Positions 1-7,905 of a stretch of 40,685 nt of DNA are shown in pieces; within the stretch, counting starts at the first letter, position 1; each line of letters starts with the position of its first letter. The notes under the pieces are model-generated. The model made no database searches. It was given only the letters and a program-made list of their open reading frames with translations, and was not told the origin of the DNA. The stretch spans positions 1-40,685 of the forward strand of contig JAHLKC010000222.1 of the NCBI GenBank assembly GCA_025449115.1, read 5' to 3'. A program made the position numbers and the translations under genes. Origin of the DNA: Chytridium lagenaria (lineage: Eukaryota; Chytridiomycota; Chytridiomycetes; Chytridiales; Chytridiaceae).

Positions 1-416
1 TATTACCTTCTTATTGTATTTTTCCACTTCGTTTATTTTTCCGCAAGTTGCCGCGCTTAGCCCCAACTTTGCCAACTTTATTCGAAGTTCTTTTATTTTC
101 TCTACCATTCTTAGCTAAAACTCGAACTTTCCTTTTCATTCTAAATGTTTCTTTTCTTCGAAATTCTTCTTTATTTGTTCTAAAAGCTTCTTAAACTTTC
201 TTTAACTTTCAACTCTATTTTTCGTGTTTTCGCCTATAAAAGGCTAGCTTCTCTCTTTGACTTCTTCAACATCTACTTCTTCATCAACATTTCTACTTTG
301 AACAGCTTCTTCTTCTTAAATAAAAACCCTTCAAAACTCTCATCTCTCCTTTCAAATATTCCTTCAATATTTCCCCTTTGACGAACCTTCGCCCTAGCTA
401 GGCTCGTTCCGTCACA
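1..416 (+). repeat. 5' LTR of Ty3/Gypsy element (left end cut by window)
   Basis: This stretch matches 5530-5946 with a single one-base difference (a C missing near position 11). It ends in TTCCGTCACA, the inverted partner of the TGTGACGGAA that opens the downstream LTR. A TATA-like 'cctataaaag' near 242-251 is a plausible pol II promoter for the element. About 48 nt of the LTR's left end lie outside the window, so the target-site duplication cannot be checked. Confidence 0.93.
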
Positions 417-418
417 TT

Positions 419-431
419 TGGTAGCACTTCA
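419..431 (+). other. Candidate tRNA primer-binding site
   Basis: TGGTAGCACTTC begins two bases after the LTR's terminal CA. A TGG start, complementary to a tRNA CCA end, at this position is where a minus-strand primer-binding site is expected in LTR retrotransposons. I cannot say which tRNA would prime. Confidence 0.45.
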
Positions 432-446
432 AAATTCCTCACTCTC

Positions 447-537
447 TCGAGCCCTCTCTCGCTCCCTCACTCCATTTCGAGCCCTCTCTCGCTCCCTCAC
501 TCAATCTTGAGCTCTCTCTCCCTCCTTCACTCTCTTC
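447..537 (+). repeat. Pyrimidine-rich ~30-bp tandem repeat in the retroelement leader
   Basis: Three successive units of the type 'gagccctctctcgctccctcact' separated by 'ccatttc' or 'caatctt' lie between the primer-binding site and gag. The third unit is more diverged. The tract has no purine runs and no coding potential. A leader or packaging role is possible but unsupported. Confidence 0.8.
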
Positions 538-558
538 ACTTCTCCCTTCTCCTTCACA

Positions 559-1631
559 ATGTCACACACACCAGAACTCCCTCAGCAAGTCTCCACCAGT
601 GACATCGCCTCGGCCTTTGCAAGCCTTCAGCAGCAGATAGCCCAGCTCCAAGAACGCCTCAACGCCTCAGAAGCCTTGGTCGCCGCTCTCGTCGCCTCTC
701 ACCAGAAGCCAGAGAACTTCCTGAATTCAAGATCACGTCACGCAAGCCACCATCCTTCTCTGGGGATCTTCGCAAGAAACCAGCTCACGAGGCTCAAGCA
801 GCAATTGATGAATACCTCCACCAAGCCGCTGAAGACGCCAGGCTGTACGGCTTCCTTGGAGATGATGAAGAACCTCAGTTCAAGAACCACAAGACCTACG
901 TCGACTGGATCTCCACAGGCCTCTCAGGACTCGCCCTCACTCAGTGGAGAAGAATCTCTCCAGACGTCCGTCACCACATGGGCTGGAGAGAGTACTGTCA
1001 GTGGATTCGCGACTCCTTCGCCTCATCACTCACCCTTCAGCAAGCCATTGAATCCCTCGACAAGATAGAGCAAAAGGGTGCCGCCACTCTTTACTCTCAG
1101 CAGTTCAACGAGCTCGTCGCCGCCATTGAAGGATCAGGCATCGTCTACCCAGAAGTCATCCTCTGCTTCAAGTACCGCCGCGGACTCAAGGCCATCCTCA
1201 GGACCAATGAAGATCTTTTCGACATTCAAGACGACCTCCAGAGACTCCAGCGTGCTGCAGAGCGCCTGGATGACTTCCACTGGAGAGAAGGAAACCACCA
1301 ACGCCGCAGCAACCAGAATGATAACCGTCACAAGCCACGCGACCATAATTTTCGTTCCCAAAGGCAAGAAAAGCAACAGCACAACAACGGTCCCACTCCC
1401 ATGGAAATCGACAACACCACAGCAACCCGGTCCAAGCTCACCGATCAAGAAAAGGCCATCTACCGTGCAAATGGTTGGTGTACCTACTGCCGCTCTCACG
1501 AACATCGCTATGAGCAATGCAACGCCCCAGGAATCCGTCGGAAACAAGTCAAGGTCAACAACACGCAAGTCTCGGAAACGACAGCACCGACGGTCGGCAA
1601 CAGTAAGAGGCAATCTGCCTCTCAAACCTGA
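559..1631 (+). pseudogene. gag: Gypsy gag (capsid/nucleocapsid), one frameshift
   Basis: The gag region reads in one frame from the ATG at 559 to about residue 55, with a glutamine/leucine-rich coiled-coil-like start. It then continues in another frame from about 720 to the stop at 1629-1631, so a single-base indel near 715-722 breaks it. The middle part has the helical capsid signature of Ty3 gag (SFSGD near the start, then WRRI and LYSQQFNELV). The C-terminal part is basic and carries one CCHC zinc knuckle, C-x2-C-x4-H-x4-C, beginning CTYC near 1483. Its 3' portion overlaps the long pol frame by about 550 nt. The break could be real decay or an assembly error, because the rest of the element looks young. 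Confidence 0.85.
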
Positions 1632-4600
1632 TCAAGACACGGCGTTGCGCGCTCCCTCGGGAGAGTCTTCACCACCTCCCGAGGTCGAGCGCGCTACACT
1701 TGACAAGAGTTCCGTGGAGGCTTCTGTCAAGACGGTTCCATCCACATCCAAACCTCAAAGGCCTCATCAAGACGTCGATCGCATCCTCAAGATCTACCAC
1801 GTCGAGAAACAAGACGCCAAGAGTGACCTTCTCGTCATTCAAGGCACCATCAACGGACGGCACGCCAAAGTTCTCATAGATGGAGGAGCCACTCACTCCT
1901 TTGTCAAGGACTCTCTCGCCTTCGCCATCAGCAAACCATCCAACCAAGAAGTTTTCGACATCAAGCTCGCCGCTTCAACACCAAGAGCAGTCAAAGGACG
2001 CCTCTTTCGCGACCTGGAACTCAACATTGACCTCTACGTCACCAAGCAAGAATTCATCTCTGCACCAATCGTGTACGACGTCATCCTCGGCAAGGATTGG
2101 TTGACACGGGTCAACCCAAGGATAGACTGGACCACCAACACAGTCACCTTCGGCAACAACCGCTGGATCTGTAGAGAACAGATTCCCGTCACTGTGGAAC
2201 ACATTTCGGCAAAGACATTCAAGCGCCTCGCAAGGTTCCCCAACATCAGACTTGGACTCATCCACCTCAAGGACATCCTCTCGGACAGCTTAGCCTCAAG
2301 CAACTCAGCACCTTCCTGCAATTCAGCTTCCTCTGGCCATCAAGTCCCCACTCATGTCCCTGCGCACGCTCCGGTTTTGAAGACCACCGCTGACGCCAAC
2401 GAGAAAGACGCAAGAATTCTGGCTTCGCTTCCTGACAACATCAAGAACATGGTCAAGCAATACCCTGCAGTATTCTCAGAGTACAAAGGAATCCCGCCTT
2501 CAAGACCATCAGACCACCGCATCGACCTTGAAGATCCTTCCGCCAAGCCACCACATAGGCCAATCTACCCTCTCTCGGAAGAAGAACTCCAGACCCTCAA
2601 GAAAGAACTTGAATTCCTCCTGGAAAACGGTCGCATCAAGCCTTCGGTCTCAGCATACGGCGCTCCAATCTTCTACATCGCCCAAGCAGGCAAGCTCAGA
2701 CTCGTGATTGACTACCGCGCCCTCAACAAGAACACAGTCAAGAACCGCACGGCTCTTCCCAACATCACGGAAATCCTCGATAGGTTACGCAAGGCCAAGT
2801 TCTTCTCCAAGCTTGACCTGGCATCCGGTTACCACCAGATCCGCATTCGCCCAGAAGATACCGACAAAACCGCCTTCAGAACGAAATACGGCCATTTTGA
2901 ATGGGTCGTCATGCCCTTCGGTCTTGCAAACGCCCCAGCCACGTTCCAGTCCATGGTCAACAGCATCTTTCACGACTATGTTGATGAGTTTCTCATCGCA
3001 TACATGGACGACATTCTCATCTTCTCAGAAACCGCCGAAGAACATGAAGAACACCTCCGCAAGGTTTTGGCTCGACTTCAAGAACACCAGCTTCATTGTC
3101 GCCTTCACAAGTGTTCATTTTTCGCCTCTCAAGTCGAGTATCTCGGTTTTCACGTCGCCAACGGACACCTGGAAGTTTTACCGTCAAGAACCCAAGCCAT
3201 TCATGATTTCGAAACGCCCAAGTCTTGGACAGAACTCCGCTCCTTCATAGGTCTCGCCAACACCATTCACCGGTTCATAGCCCATCACGCAAGCCTGCTC
3301 GCGCCTCTCACTGATCTCCTTCGTGGCGCCGGCAACAAGAAACATCCTGCACCTTTCAAGTGGACACCTGAAAATCAAGCCGCCTTCGAGAAAGTCAAGC
3401 AAGCCCTCGTCTCACCTCAAGTACTCAGTCTTTTCGACCCCTCCAAGCCGGTTCACCTCTACACAGACTGGTCAGAATCCGCCGTTGGAAGTTACGTCGC
3501 TCAGCCAGACGAAAATAATCATGAAGCACCAATCGCCTACGCCTCAAGAAAGTGCAACAGCAGCGAACGCAAGTACCACCCCTACCTCGGTGAAATCCTT
3601 GCCCTCGTGGAAGCCTTCCGCACGCATCGGCATTACCTAATCGGCAGACAAGTCAAAGTCTTCACGGACCACAGGTCTCTTCAGTACATCCTGGACCAGC
3701 CCAAGCTCCGCCCTGTGCACCACCGCTGGCTCGCAGATCTCCTCGCCCAAGATTTCGTCATTGAGTGGACTCCAGGCAACTGGAACACTATCGCCGACGC
3801 TCTTTCGCGACGCCCTCACTCCAAAGATGCAGCAACAGACCCTCACATCAGCCTCAACGCCATCACCACCATCACCAACGACATCCTGGACGCCATCAAA
3901 GAAGCCTTACCAGAAGATCCCGAATTCAAGGAACTTGAACAGTACTTGGACGACACCATCACCCCAAAAGAAAACTTCAATCCTCCGCCGGTACCCAAGG
4001 AACGTCGCACTCAGATCAACCGTTACCTTCTCAGTGGAGGACTACTGTACTACAAAGCCGCCAACCAGTACCGCCTCTTTGTCCCTGCCGCCATTCGCCA
4101 AAGACTCCTCAATCTCGCCCATGACGACGGACCAAGTATTCACGGCAACTGGGAACGCACAGCAGAAAAACTTACTCGACACTACCACTGGCCAAATATC
4201 CACAAAGACGTCGCCAAGCATGTACGCCGCTGTGACTCGTGTCAACGCAACAAGATTGCTCGTCGCCTTCCATACGGTCTTCTCGAGCCTCACCAAGTCC
4301 CTGAGAACCGCTGGGAAACCATCTCAATGGATTTCATGGGTCCCTTACCGACAACACTCAACACGGGTTTTGACACCATCATGGTCATTGTGGATTCGGC
4401 AACGAAAAGAGTTCACATTCAGCCAACCCTCAACACCGCCACCGCCGGAGACATCGCCGACATCTTTGAGAAAGTCATCTGGAGATACCACGGCCTTCCC
4501 AAGACAATCATCAGCGACCGCGACTCACGCTTTATCAGCTTCTTCTGGAAAGCCCTCATGAAGTCTCTACGCGTCAAGCAAATCATCTCTTCATCCTACC

Positions 4601-5376
4601 ACCCTCAGACTGACGGCCAGACAGAGAACAAGAATCAGTGGATCATCGCCGCCCTTCGGGAATACGTTCACTTCTACCAAAACAACTGGGACAAGTACCT
4701 TCACATCGTCGAGCACGCCATCAACGACACCGTTAACTCGTCAACAGGCTACACACCTTTTATGCTGGACACTGGTCGCAATCCTACCTCACTCTTGGAC
4801 CTTTCACTCAATGTTCAAGACCAACTGAGCATTCGTGACCTTCAAGCCTTGTACAAAACCGCCAAACTCGCCATCCAGCAAGCCCAAGATCGCCAAGCCA
4901 CTACAGCCAACAAGAAACGCCTTGAAGACCCCTTCAAAGTTGGTGATCTGGTCCTCCTCTCAGCAAAAGACGTCTTACCACCAAACGCCCAAGGACGCCC
5001 TTCTGCCAAACTCGGCCCTATCTACACTGGTCCCTACGTCATAGAAGAAAAACTTGGTACTTCCTACCGCCTTGCCATCCCTGAATCATGGCGCGTTCAC
5101 CCAGTCTTCCACCCAGAAAAACTTCGACCATACTACTGGGACTTCGACGGCCCTCATCCTCTGTCCTCCCTGCCACAGTCTGAACGACGCGTCGAAAAAC
5201 TACTTGCCCTTCGCACCCTCAAAGGTCAGCGTCAAGCCCTCGTCAAATGGCTCAATCACTCGCCGATCTACAATACCTGGCTTCCCTTTGATGCTGAACT
5301 TCGTGCACGCGTCAAAGCTGATCGAGAATTCTTGGAAAAAGACGTTGTTATCCCTGCAAACTTTGAAGATCTTTAA
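1078..5376 (+). CDS. pol: Gypsy pol polyprotein: PR-RT-RNaseH-IN-chromodomain
   Basis: This is an uninterrupted 1432-codon frame. The first ~180 codons overlap gag in a different frame and are probably not translated as such, so the true pol N-terminus is likely near 1620-1700 and may be reached by frameshifting from gag. Domains in order: aspartic protease (LIDGGATHSF, about residue 267); reverse transcriptase (LVIDYRALNK, FSKLDLASGYHQI, MPFGLANAPATFQ, catalytic YMDD near 3001); RNase H (LYTDWSESAVGSY); integrase with an HHCC zinc finger (H, H, CDSCQ) and D-D-E core (SMDFMGPLP, SDRDSRF, HPQTDGQTENKN); and a C-terminal chromodomain (VEKLLALR, QALVKWLNHSP, NTWLPFDAEL). The chromodomain makes it a chromovirus, a group whose integrases are usually guided to modified chromatin. 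All catalytic residues are present and no internal stop is seen, so the copy may be enzymatically competent. Confidence 0.95.
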   Translation: MPPLFTLSSSTSSSPPLKDQASSTQKSSSASSTAADSRPSSGPMKIFSTFKTTSRDSSVLQSAWMTSTGEKETTNAAATRMITVTSHATIIFVPKGKKSNSTTTVPLPWKSTTPQQPGPSSPIKKRPSTVQMVGVPTAALTNIAMSNATPQESVGNKSRSTTRKSRKRQHRRSATVRGNLPLKPDQDTALRAPSGESSPPPEVERATLDKSSVEASVKTVPSTSKPQRPHQDVDRILKIYHVEKQDAKSDLLVIQGTINGRHAKVLIDGGATHSFVKDSLAFAISKPSNQEVFDIKLAASTPRAVKGRLFRDLELNIDLYVTKQEFISAPIVYDVILGKDWLTRVNPRIDWTTNTVTFGNNRWICREQIPVTVEHISAKTFKRLARFPNIRLGLIHLKDILSDSLASSNSAPSCNSASSGHQVPTHVPAHAPVLKTTADANEKDARILASLPDNIKNMVKQYPAVFSEYKGIPPSRPSDHRIDLEDPSAKPPHRPIYPLSEEELQTLKKELEFLLENGRIKPSVSAYGAPIFYIAQAGKLRLVIDYRALNKNTVKNRTALPNITEILDRLRKAKFFSKLDLASGYHQIRIRPEDTDKTAFRTKYGHFEWVVMPFGLANAPATFQSMVNSIFHDYVDEFLIAYMDDILIFSETAEEHEEHLRKVLARLQEHQLHCRLHKCSFFASQVEYLGFHVANGHLEVLPSRTQAIHDFETPKSWTELRSFIGLANTIHRFIAHHASLLAPLTDLLRGAGNKKHPAPFKWTPENQAAFEKVKQALVSPQVLSLFDPSKPVHLYTDWSESAVGSYVAQPDENNHEAPIAYASRKCNSSERKYHPYLGEILALVEAFRTHRHYLIGRQVKVFTDHRSLQYILDQPKLRPVHHRWLADLLAQDFVIEWTPGNWNTIADALSRRPHSKDAATDPHISLNAITTITNDILDAIKEALPEDPEFKELEQYLDDTITPKENFNPPPVPKERRTQINRYLLSGGLLYYKAANQYRLFVPAAIRQRLLNLAHDDGPSIHGNWERTAEKLTRHYHWPNIHKDVAKHVRRCDSCQRNKIARRLPYGLLEPHQVPENRWETISMDFMGPLPTTLNTGFDTIMVIVDSATKRVHIQPTLNTATAGDIADIFEKVIWRYHGLPKTIISDRDSRFISFFWKALMKSLRVKQIISSSYHPQTDGQTENKNQWIIAALREYVHFYQNNWDKYLHIVEHAINDTVNSSTGYTPFMLDTGRNPTSLLDLSLNVQDQLSIRDLQALYKTAKLAIQQAQDRQATTANKKRLEDPFKVGDLVLLSAKDVLPPNAQGRPSAKLGPIYTGPYVIEEKLGTSYRLAIPESWRVHPVFHPEKLRPYYWDFDGPHPLSSLPQSERRVEKLLALRTLKGQRQALVKWLNHSPIYNTWLPFDAELRARVKADREFLEKDVVIPANFEDL

Positions 5377-5474
5377 CACTTTTATTTCTTCTTTACATGT
5401 ATTTCTTTAACTTCTCTTTCCTTCTTCTTTTGAAATTCCTTGCATCATCGCCTTCACTTCGCTTAGGCTCTTGT

Positions 5475-5481
5475 AGGGGGG
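5475..5481 (+). other. Polypurine tract
   Basis: AGGGGGG abuts the TG that opens the 3' LTR. This is the standard position for the plus-strand priming tract of an LTR retrotransposon. Confidence 0.75.
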
Positions 5482-5946
5482 TGTGACGGAATTTCCCTAA
5501 TATCTCTTGTATTACTTCAATGTTTCTTGTATTACCTTCCTTATTGTATTTTTCCACTTCGTTTATTTTTCCGCAAGTTGCCGCGCTTAGCCCCAACTTT
5601 GCCAACTTTATTCGAAGTTCTTTTATTTTCTCTACCATTCTTAGCTAAAACTCGAACTTTCCTTTTCATTCTAAATGTTTCTTTTCTTCGAAATTCTTCT
5701 TTATTTGTTCTAAAAGCTTCTTAAACTTTCTTTAACTTTCAACTCTATTTTTCGTGTTTTCGCCTATAAAAGGCTAGCTTCTCTCTTTGACTTCTTCAAC
5801 ATCTACTTCTTCATCAACATTTCTACTTTGAACAGCTTCTTCTTCTTAAATAAAAACCCTTCAAAACTCTCATCTCTCCTTTCAAATATTCCTTCAATAT
5901 TTCCCCTTTGACGAACCTTCGCCCTAGCTAGGCTCGTTCCGTCACA
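5482..5946 (+). repeat. 3' LTR of Ty3/Gypsy element (465 bp)
   Basis: The LTR runs from TGTGACGGAA to TTCCGTCACA, a perfect 10-bp terminal inverted repeat that fixes both boundaries. It is complete and follows the polypurine tract directly. Over the 416 nt that can be compared with the 5' LTR, the two differ at one position, which implies a recent insertion. The following TTATT may be one copy of a target duplication, but its partner lies outside the window. Confidence 0.95.
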
Positions 5947-6120
5947 TTATTTTGTATTACATCATATTCAATCATGTGACTCGATTAGGAAATATTATTA
6001 TTTTATATTTGTTTTGTAATACATCAAATATTATTATTTGATTATTTTCGAATTTTTTTATTACATTTTTTTTTTCACATAAGCAGGCCCTGTTTCCCCC
6101 CTTTTTTTTGCCAAATTTCA
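5947..6120. other. A+T-rich non-coding flank
   Basis: Short runs of 'tattatt' and poly-T. No reading frame, hairpin or conserved motif is visible. Confidence 0.7.
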
Positions 6121-6125
6121 ATCCG

Positions 6126-6157
6126 ACGGCATAGAGGGTTCGACCCCCTCATGCCGT
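6126..6157 (+). other. tRNA-like minihelix hairpin 1 (7+5 bp, T-loop)
   Basis: A 32-nt hairpin: a 7-bp stem ACGGCAT/ATGCCGT, one unpaired A, a 5-bp stem GAGGG/CCCTC, and a 7-nt loop TTCGACC. Lengths and order match the acceptor stem plus T-arm of a tRNA, and the loop fits the TTCRANY T-loop consensus. The D-arm and anticodon arm are replaced by the single unpaired base. GGTTCGACCCC also resembles a pol III B box. No A box is visible nearby. It shares length and architecture with four of the other five hairpins annotated here but has a different acceptor sequence. Confidence 0.75.
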
Positions 6158-6405
6158 GATCCTCCTTCTACCCTCCCCCACCGACGCTGCCCCCCCTAAC
6201 CCCCCGACCAATCCTCACCATCACCATCAATCATCCTCTCAACCACCCCACTCCTCCATCCTCCATCCACCACCATTACCAACCATCCCCACCACCCATC
6301 CCCCCCGACCACTCCCCACCAGCAACTGATCACCAGCAACAGCCACCACAACCAACACCACCAACCCCCGACCCCTCCATTTTCACCACCCCCTTCCATA
6401 AACAT

Positions 6406-6437
6406 ACTGCATGAGGGGTTCGAACCCTCTCAGCAGT
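6406..6437 (+). other. tRNA-like minihelix hairpin 2
   Basis: A 32-nt copy with outer strands ACTGCAT and CAGCAGT (5 of 7 pairs), one unpaired G, inner stem AGGGG/CCTCT with one G-T pair, and loop TTCGAAC. A shifted register with inner stem GAGGG/CCCTC is equally possible. A T4 run follows at about 6443. Confidence 0.65.
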
Positions 6438-6572
6438 TCTTCTTTTCCTCCCCCCCCGACTACTACCACCACCGACCACCACCAACCGCCGCACCACTCA
6501 CCGACCCCCCGACACCACCACCTACACCACCACCTAACACCACTCACCAACCCCCCTATCCCACCCTCTCCA

Positions 6573-6604
6573 ACTGCATGAGGGGTTCGAACCCTCTCTG
6601 CAGT
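6573..6604 (+). other. tRNA-like minihelix hairpin 3
   Basis: A 32-nt copy with outer strands ACTGCAT/CTGCAGT (6 of 7 pairs), one unpaired G, inner stem AGGGG/CCTCT and loop TTCGAAC. It is nearly identical to hairpins 2 and 4, so these three probably spread by tandem duplication with their spacer. Confidence 0.68.
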
Positions 6605-6766
6605 TCTTCTCTCTCCATCCCTCGACCACTCCCCATCAACCACCACCACCGACCACCCCCAACCGCCACACCATTCACCGACCCCCCGACACCACCACCT
6701 ACACCACCATCCACCACTCACCAACCACTGGCTCCTCCACTTTCCACTCCAACTCTATTCCATCCT

Positions 6767-6798
6767 ACTGCATGAGGGGTTCGAACCCTCTCTGCAGT
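6767..6798 (+). other. tRNA-like minihelix hairpin 4, followed by a T run
   Basis: The same 32-nt sequence as hairpin 3. It is followed within 5 nt by a run of at least nine T, which would act as a pol III terminator if the hairpin were transcribed. Transcription itself is inference. Confidence 0.68.
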
Positions 6799-6876
6799 CT
6801 TTGTTTTTTTTTTATTTTTCTCCGTTCAGTGGTGTTTTAACATTTTTGTTCTTAGTTTTTTTTTTTTGGTTCTTAT

Positions 6877-6980
6877 AGTGACATTTGTCGCTTTAAGAAT
6901 CAATTAAAAAAACGACGATTTTGAGACCGCGGTCTCAGAATCGTTGTTTTTATAATTGTTTTCTAGAGCGACGTGTCGCT
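6877..6980. repeat. 104-nt foldback (long inverted repeat)
   Basis: Two arms of about 50 nt pair with roughly 80% identity around a perfect 16-bp palindrome, TGAGACCGCGGTCTCA, centred at 6929/6930. The outer ends are AGTGACATTTGTCGCT on the left and AGCGACGTGTCGCT on the right, each itself nearly palindromic. The symmetry suggests a miniature inverted-repeat or foldback element. No convincing target duplication was found at its edges and no protein is encoded. Confidence 0.8.
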
Positions 6981-6987
6981 AACTATT

Positions 6988-7021
6988 TATACTGGAGGGG
7001 TTCGAGCCCCCTCCTTTGTAT
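6988..7021 (+). other. Diverged tRNA-like minihelix hairpin 5
   Basis: Inner stem GGAGGGG/CCCCTCC (7 bp), T-loop-like TTCGAGC, and outer ATAC/GTAT separated by T on one side and TTT on the other. The T-arm part is well formed. The outer stem no longer follows the 7-bp plus one-base pattern of the other copies. It lies 8 nt beyond the foldback. Confidence 0.5.
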
Positions 7022-7043
7022 TACGTTACTCATTGTGTTACGT

Positions 7044-7160
7044 TTTTTATTTATTTATTTATTTATTTATTCTTTTTATTTACTTATTTATATATTTATT
7101 TTTTATATTTATTTACTTAATGTTTATTTAAATACTTATCATTTATTTATGTTTTATGTA
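7044..7160 (+). repeat. ATTT microsatellite
   Basis: Degenerate repeats of TTTA/ATTT over about 110 nt. No coding potential. Confidence 0.8.
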
Positions 7161-7167
7161 CTTACTT

Positions 7168-7248
7168 AAGCGCGTGAAGGCACGCGTGAGGGCGATGCTT
7201 GCGCGTGAGGGCGATGCTTGCGCGTGAGCTTGATGTCCGCGCGCCTTC
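7168..7248 (+). repeat. GC-rich tandem repeat, about 19-bp unit
   Basis: Three to four units of the type GCGCGTGAGGGCGATGCTT, a sharp GC island in AT-rich surroundings. It ends in a partly self-complementary gcgcgcc. The stretch from 7249 to 7545 after it is AT-rich and shows nothing I can assign. Confidence 0.75.
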
Positions 7249-7549
7249 ACATTATTTTATTTTCTTAATATCCGTATTAATCATTTCTTTTATATTTTAT
7301 ATCCTACATTATTTGTATATTTCATTTTCTTAACTATTCTCCATATTCGCGTAATCATTTATTTGTATATATATTAATTGTATGTATATTAATTTTAAAA
7401 TAAAAATACGTTCACTTTTTTATAATTCCTTTGTCCGTTGTTACGTCGGTTTCAACTTTTCATGTTAACTTCTTTCATTCTTTATACGCTCGTCAATTTC
7501 GTTGTGGTTTATATATAAAATATTACCTAACCTTCTAACCCACAGGCCC

Positions 7550-7905
7550 TTATAACTTAATAAAATTTGTAACTTCCGAAGCTTGTACGTCGGTCAATTT
7601 TGACAATTTCCTTGAGGGTAATTGCTGTTCTGTAATCAGCGCAATGAGGGCTACATTTCATATTAAGTCAAGTGACACAAAAAAATTGATAACCCCTCGG
7701 GCACCCCCATGTACCCTAACCCTAAGTGCGCTACATTGGATTAAAGTCGACTAATTATTAATTAATAAATTTTTTGAACTTTGAATGCTCATACGGCAGT
7801 CAATTTTGCGAATTTCGACCGGGTAAAAAGCATTCCAGCATCGTGACGGTATGTACGACGTTTCGTACTAAGTCACCAAAAAAAAACCCCTCGGGGACCC
7901 CTATG
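7550..7905. repeat. Two diverged ~205-bp repeat units containing a telomere-like motif
   Basis: Unit one (7550-7726) and unit two (about 7770-7905) share an order of blocks: AATAAATTT...AACTT, GCTYRTACGKCRGTCAATTTTG, TTTCRTAYTAAGTCA, a run of A, then ACCCCTCGGG-ACCCC-ATGTA. Unit one ends in CCCTAACCCTAAG at 7714-7726. The block AACCCCTYGGGCACCCCC with CCCTAACC recurs at 18057-18090 on the far side of the LINE array. This repeat may therefore be the host sequence into which the array was inserted. A subtelomeric repeat is one reading. Confidence 0.65.

Larger units (their letters stand above)
6175..6770 (+). repeat. C-rich (CCACC/CCATC) tandem tract carrying the minihelices
   Basis: The + strand is almost free of G and is dominated by ACCACC, CCATC and CCCCC runs. 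Between the hairpins at 6406, 6573 and 6767 the spacer repeats as a recognisable unit: a pyrimidine stretch after the hairpin, then ACCACCACCGACCACC-type sequence, then CACCGACCCCCCGACACC. This gives tandem units of 167 and 194 bp. The frames open here on both strands encode only low-complexity proline/histidine or glycine/tryptophan sequence and are not genes. Confidence 0.8.

Noticed and set aside
1134..1625. Minus-strand frame opposite gag
   Set aside because: It is a shadow of the gag/pol coding strand with no domain or conserved motif.
2708..3250. Second plus-strand frame inside pol
   Set aside because: It overlaps the RT domain, which is fully accounted for in the pol frame.
6383..6724. 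Minus-strand open frame through the C-rich tract
   Set aside because: It encodes only G/W/V low-complexity sequence and runs through the hairpins. The openness comes from base composition.
7714..7726. A true telomere array
   Set aside because: Only two repeat units are present at each site. They lie at element junctions and are not long terminal arrays.
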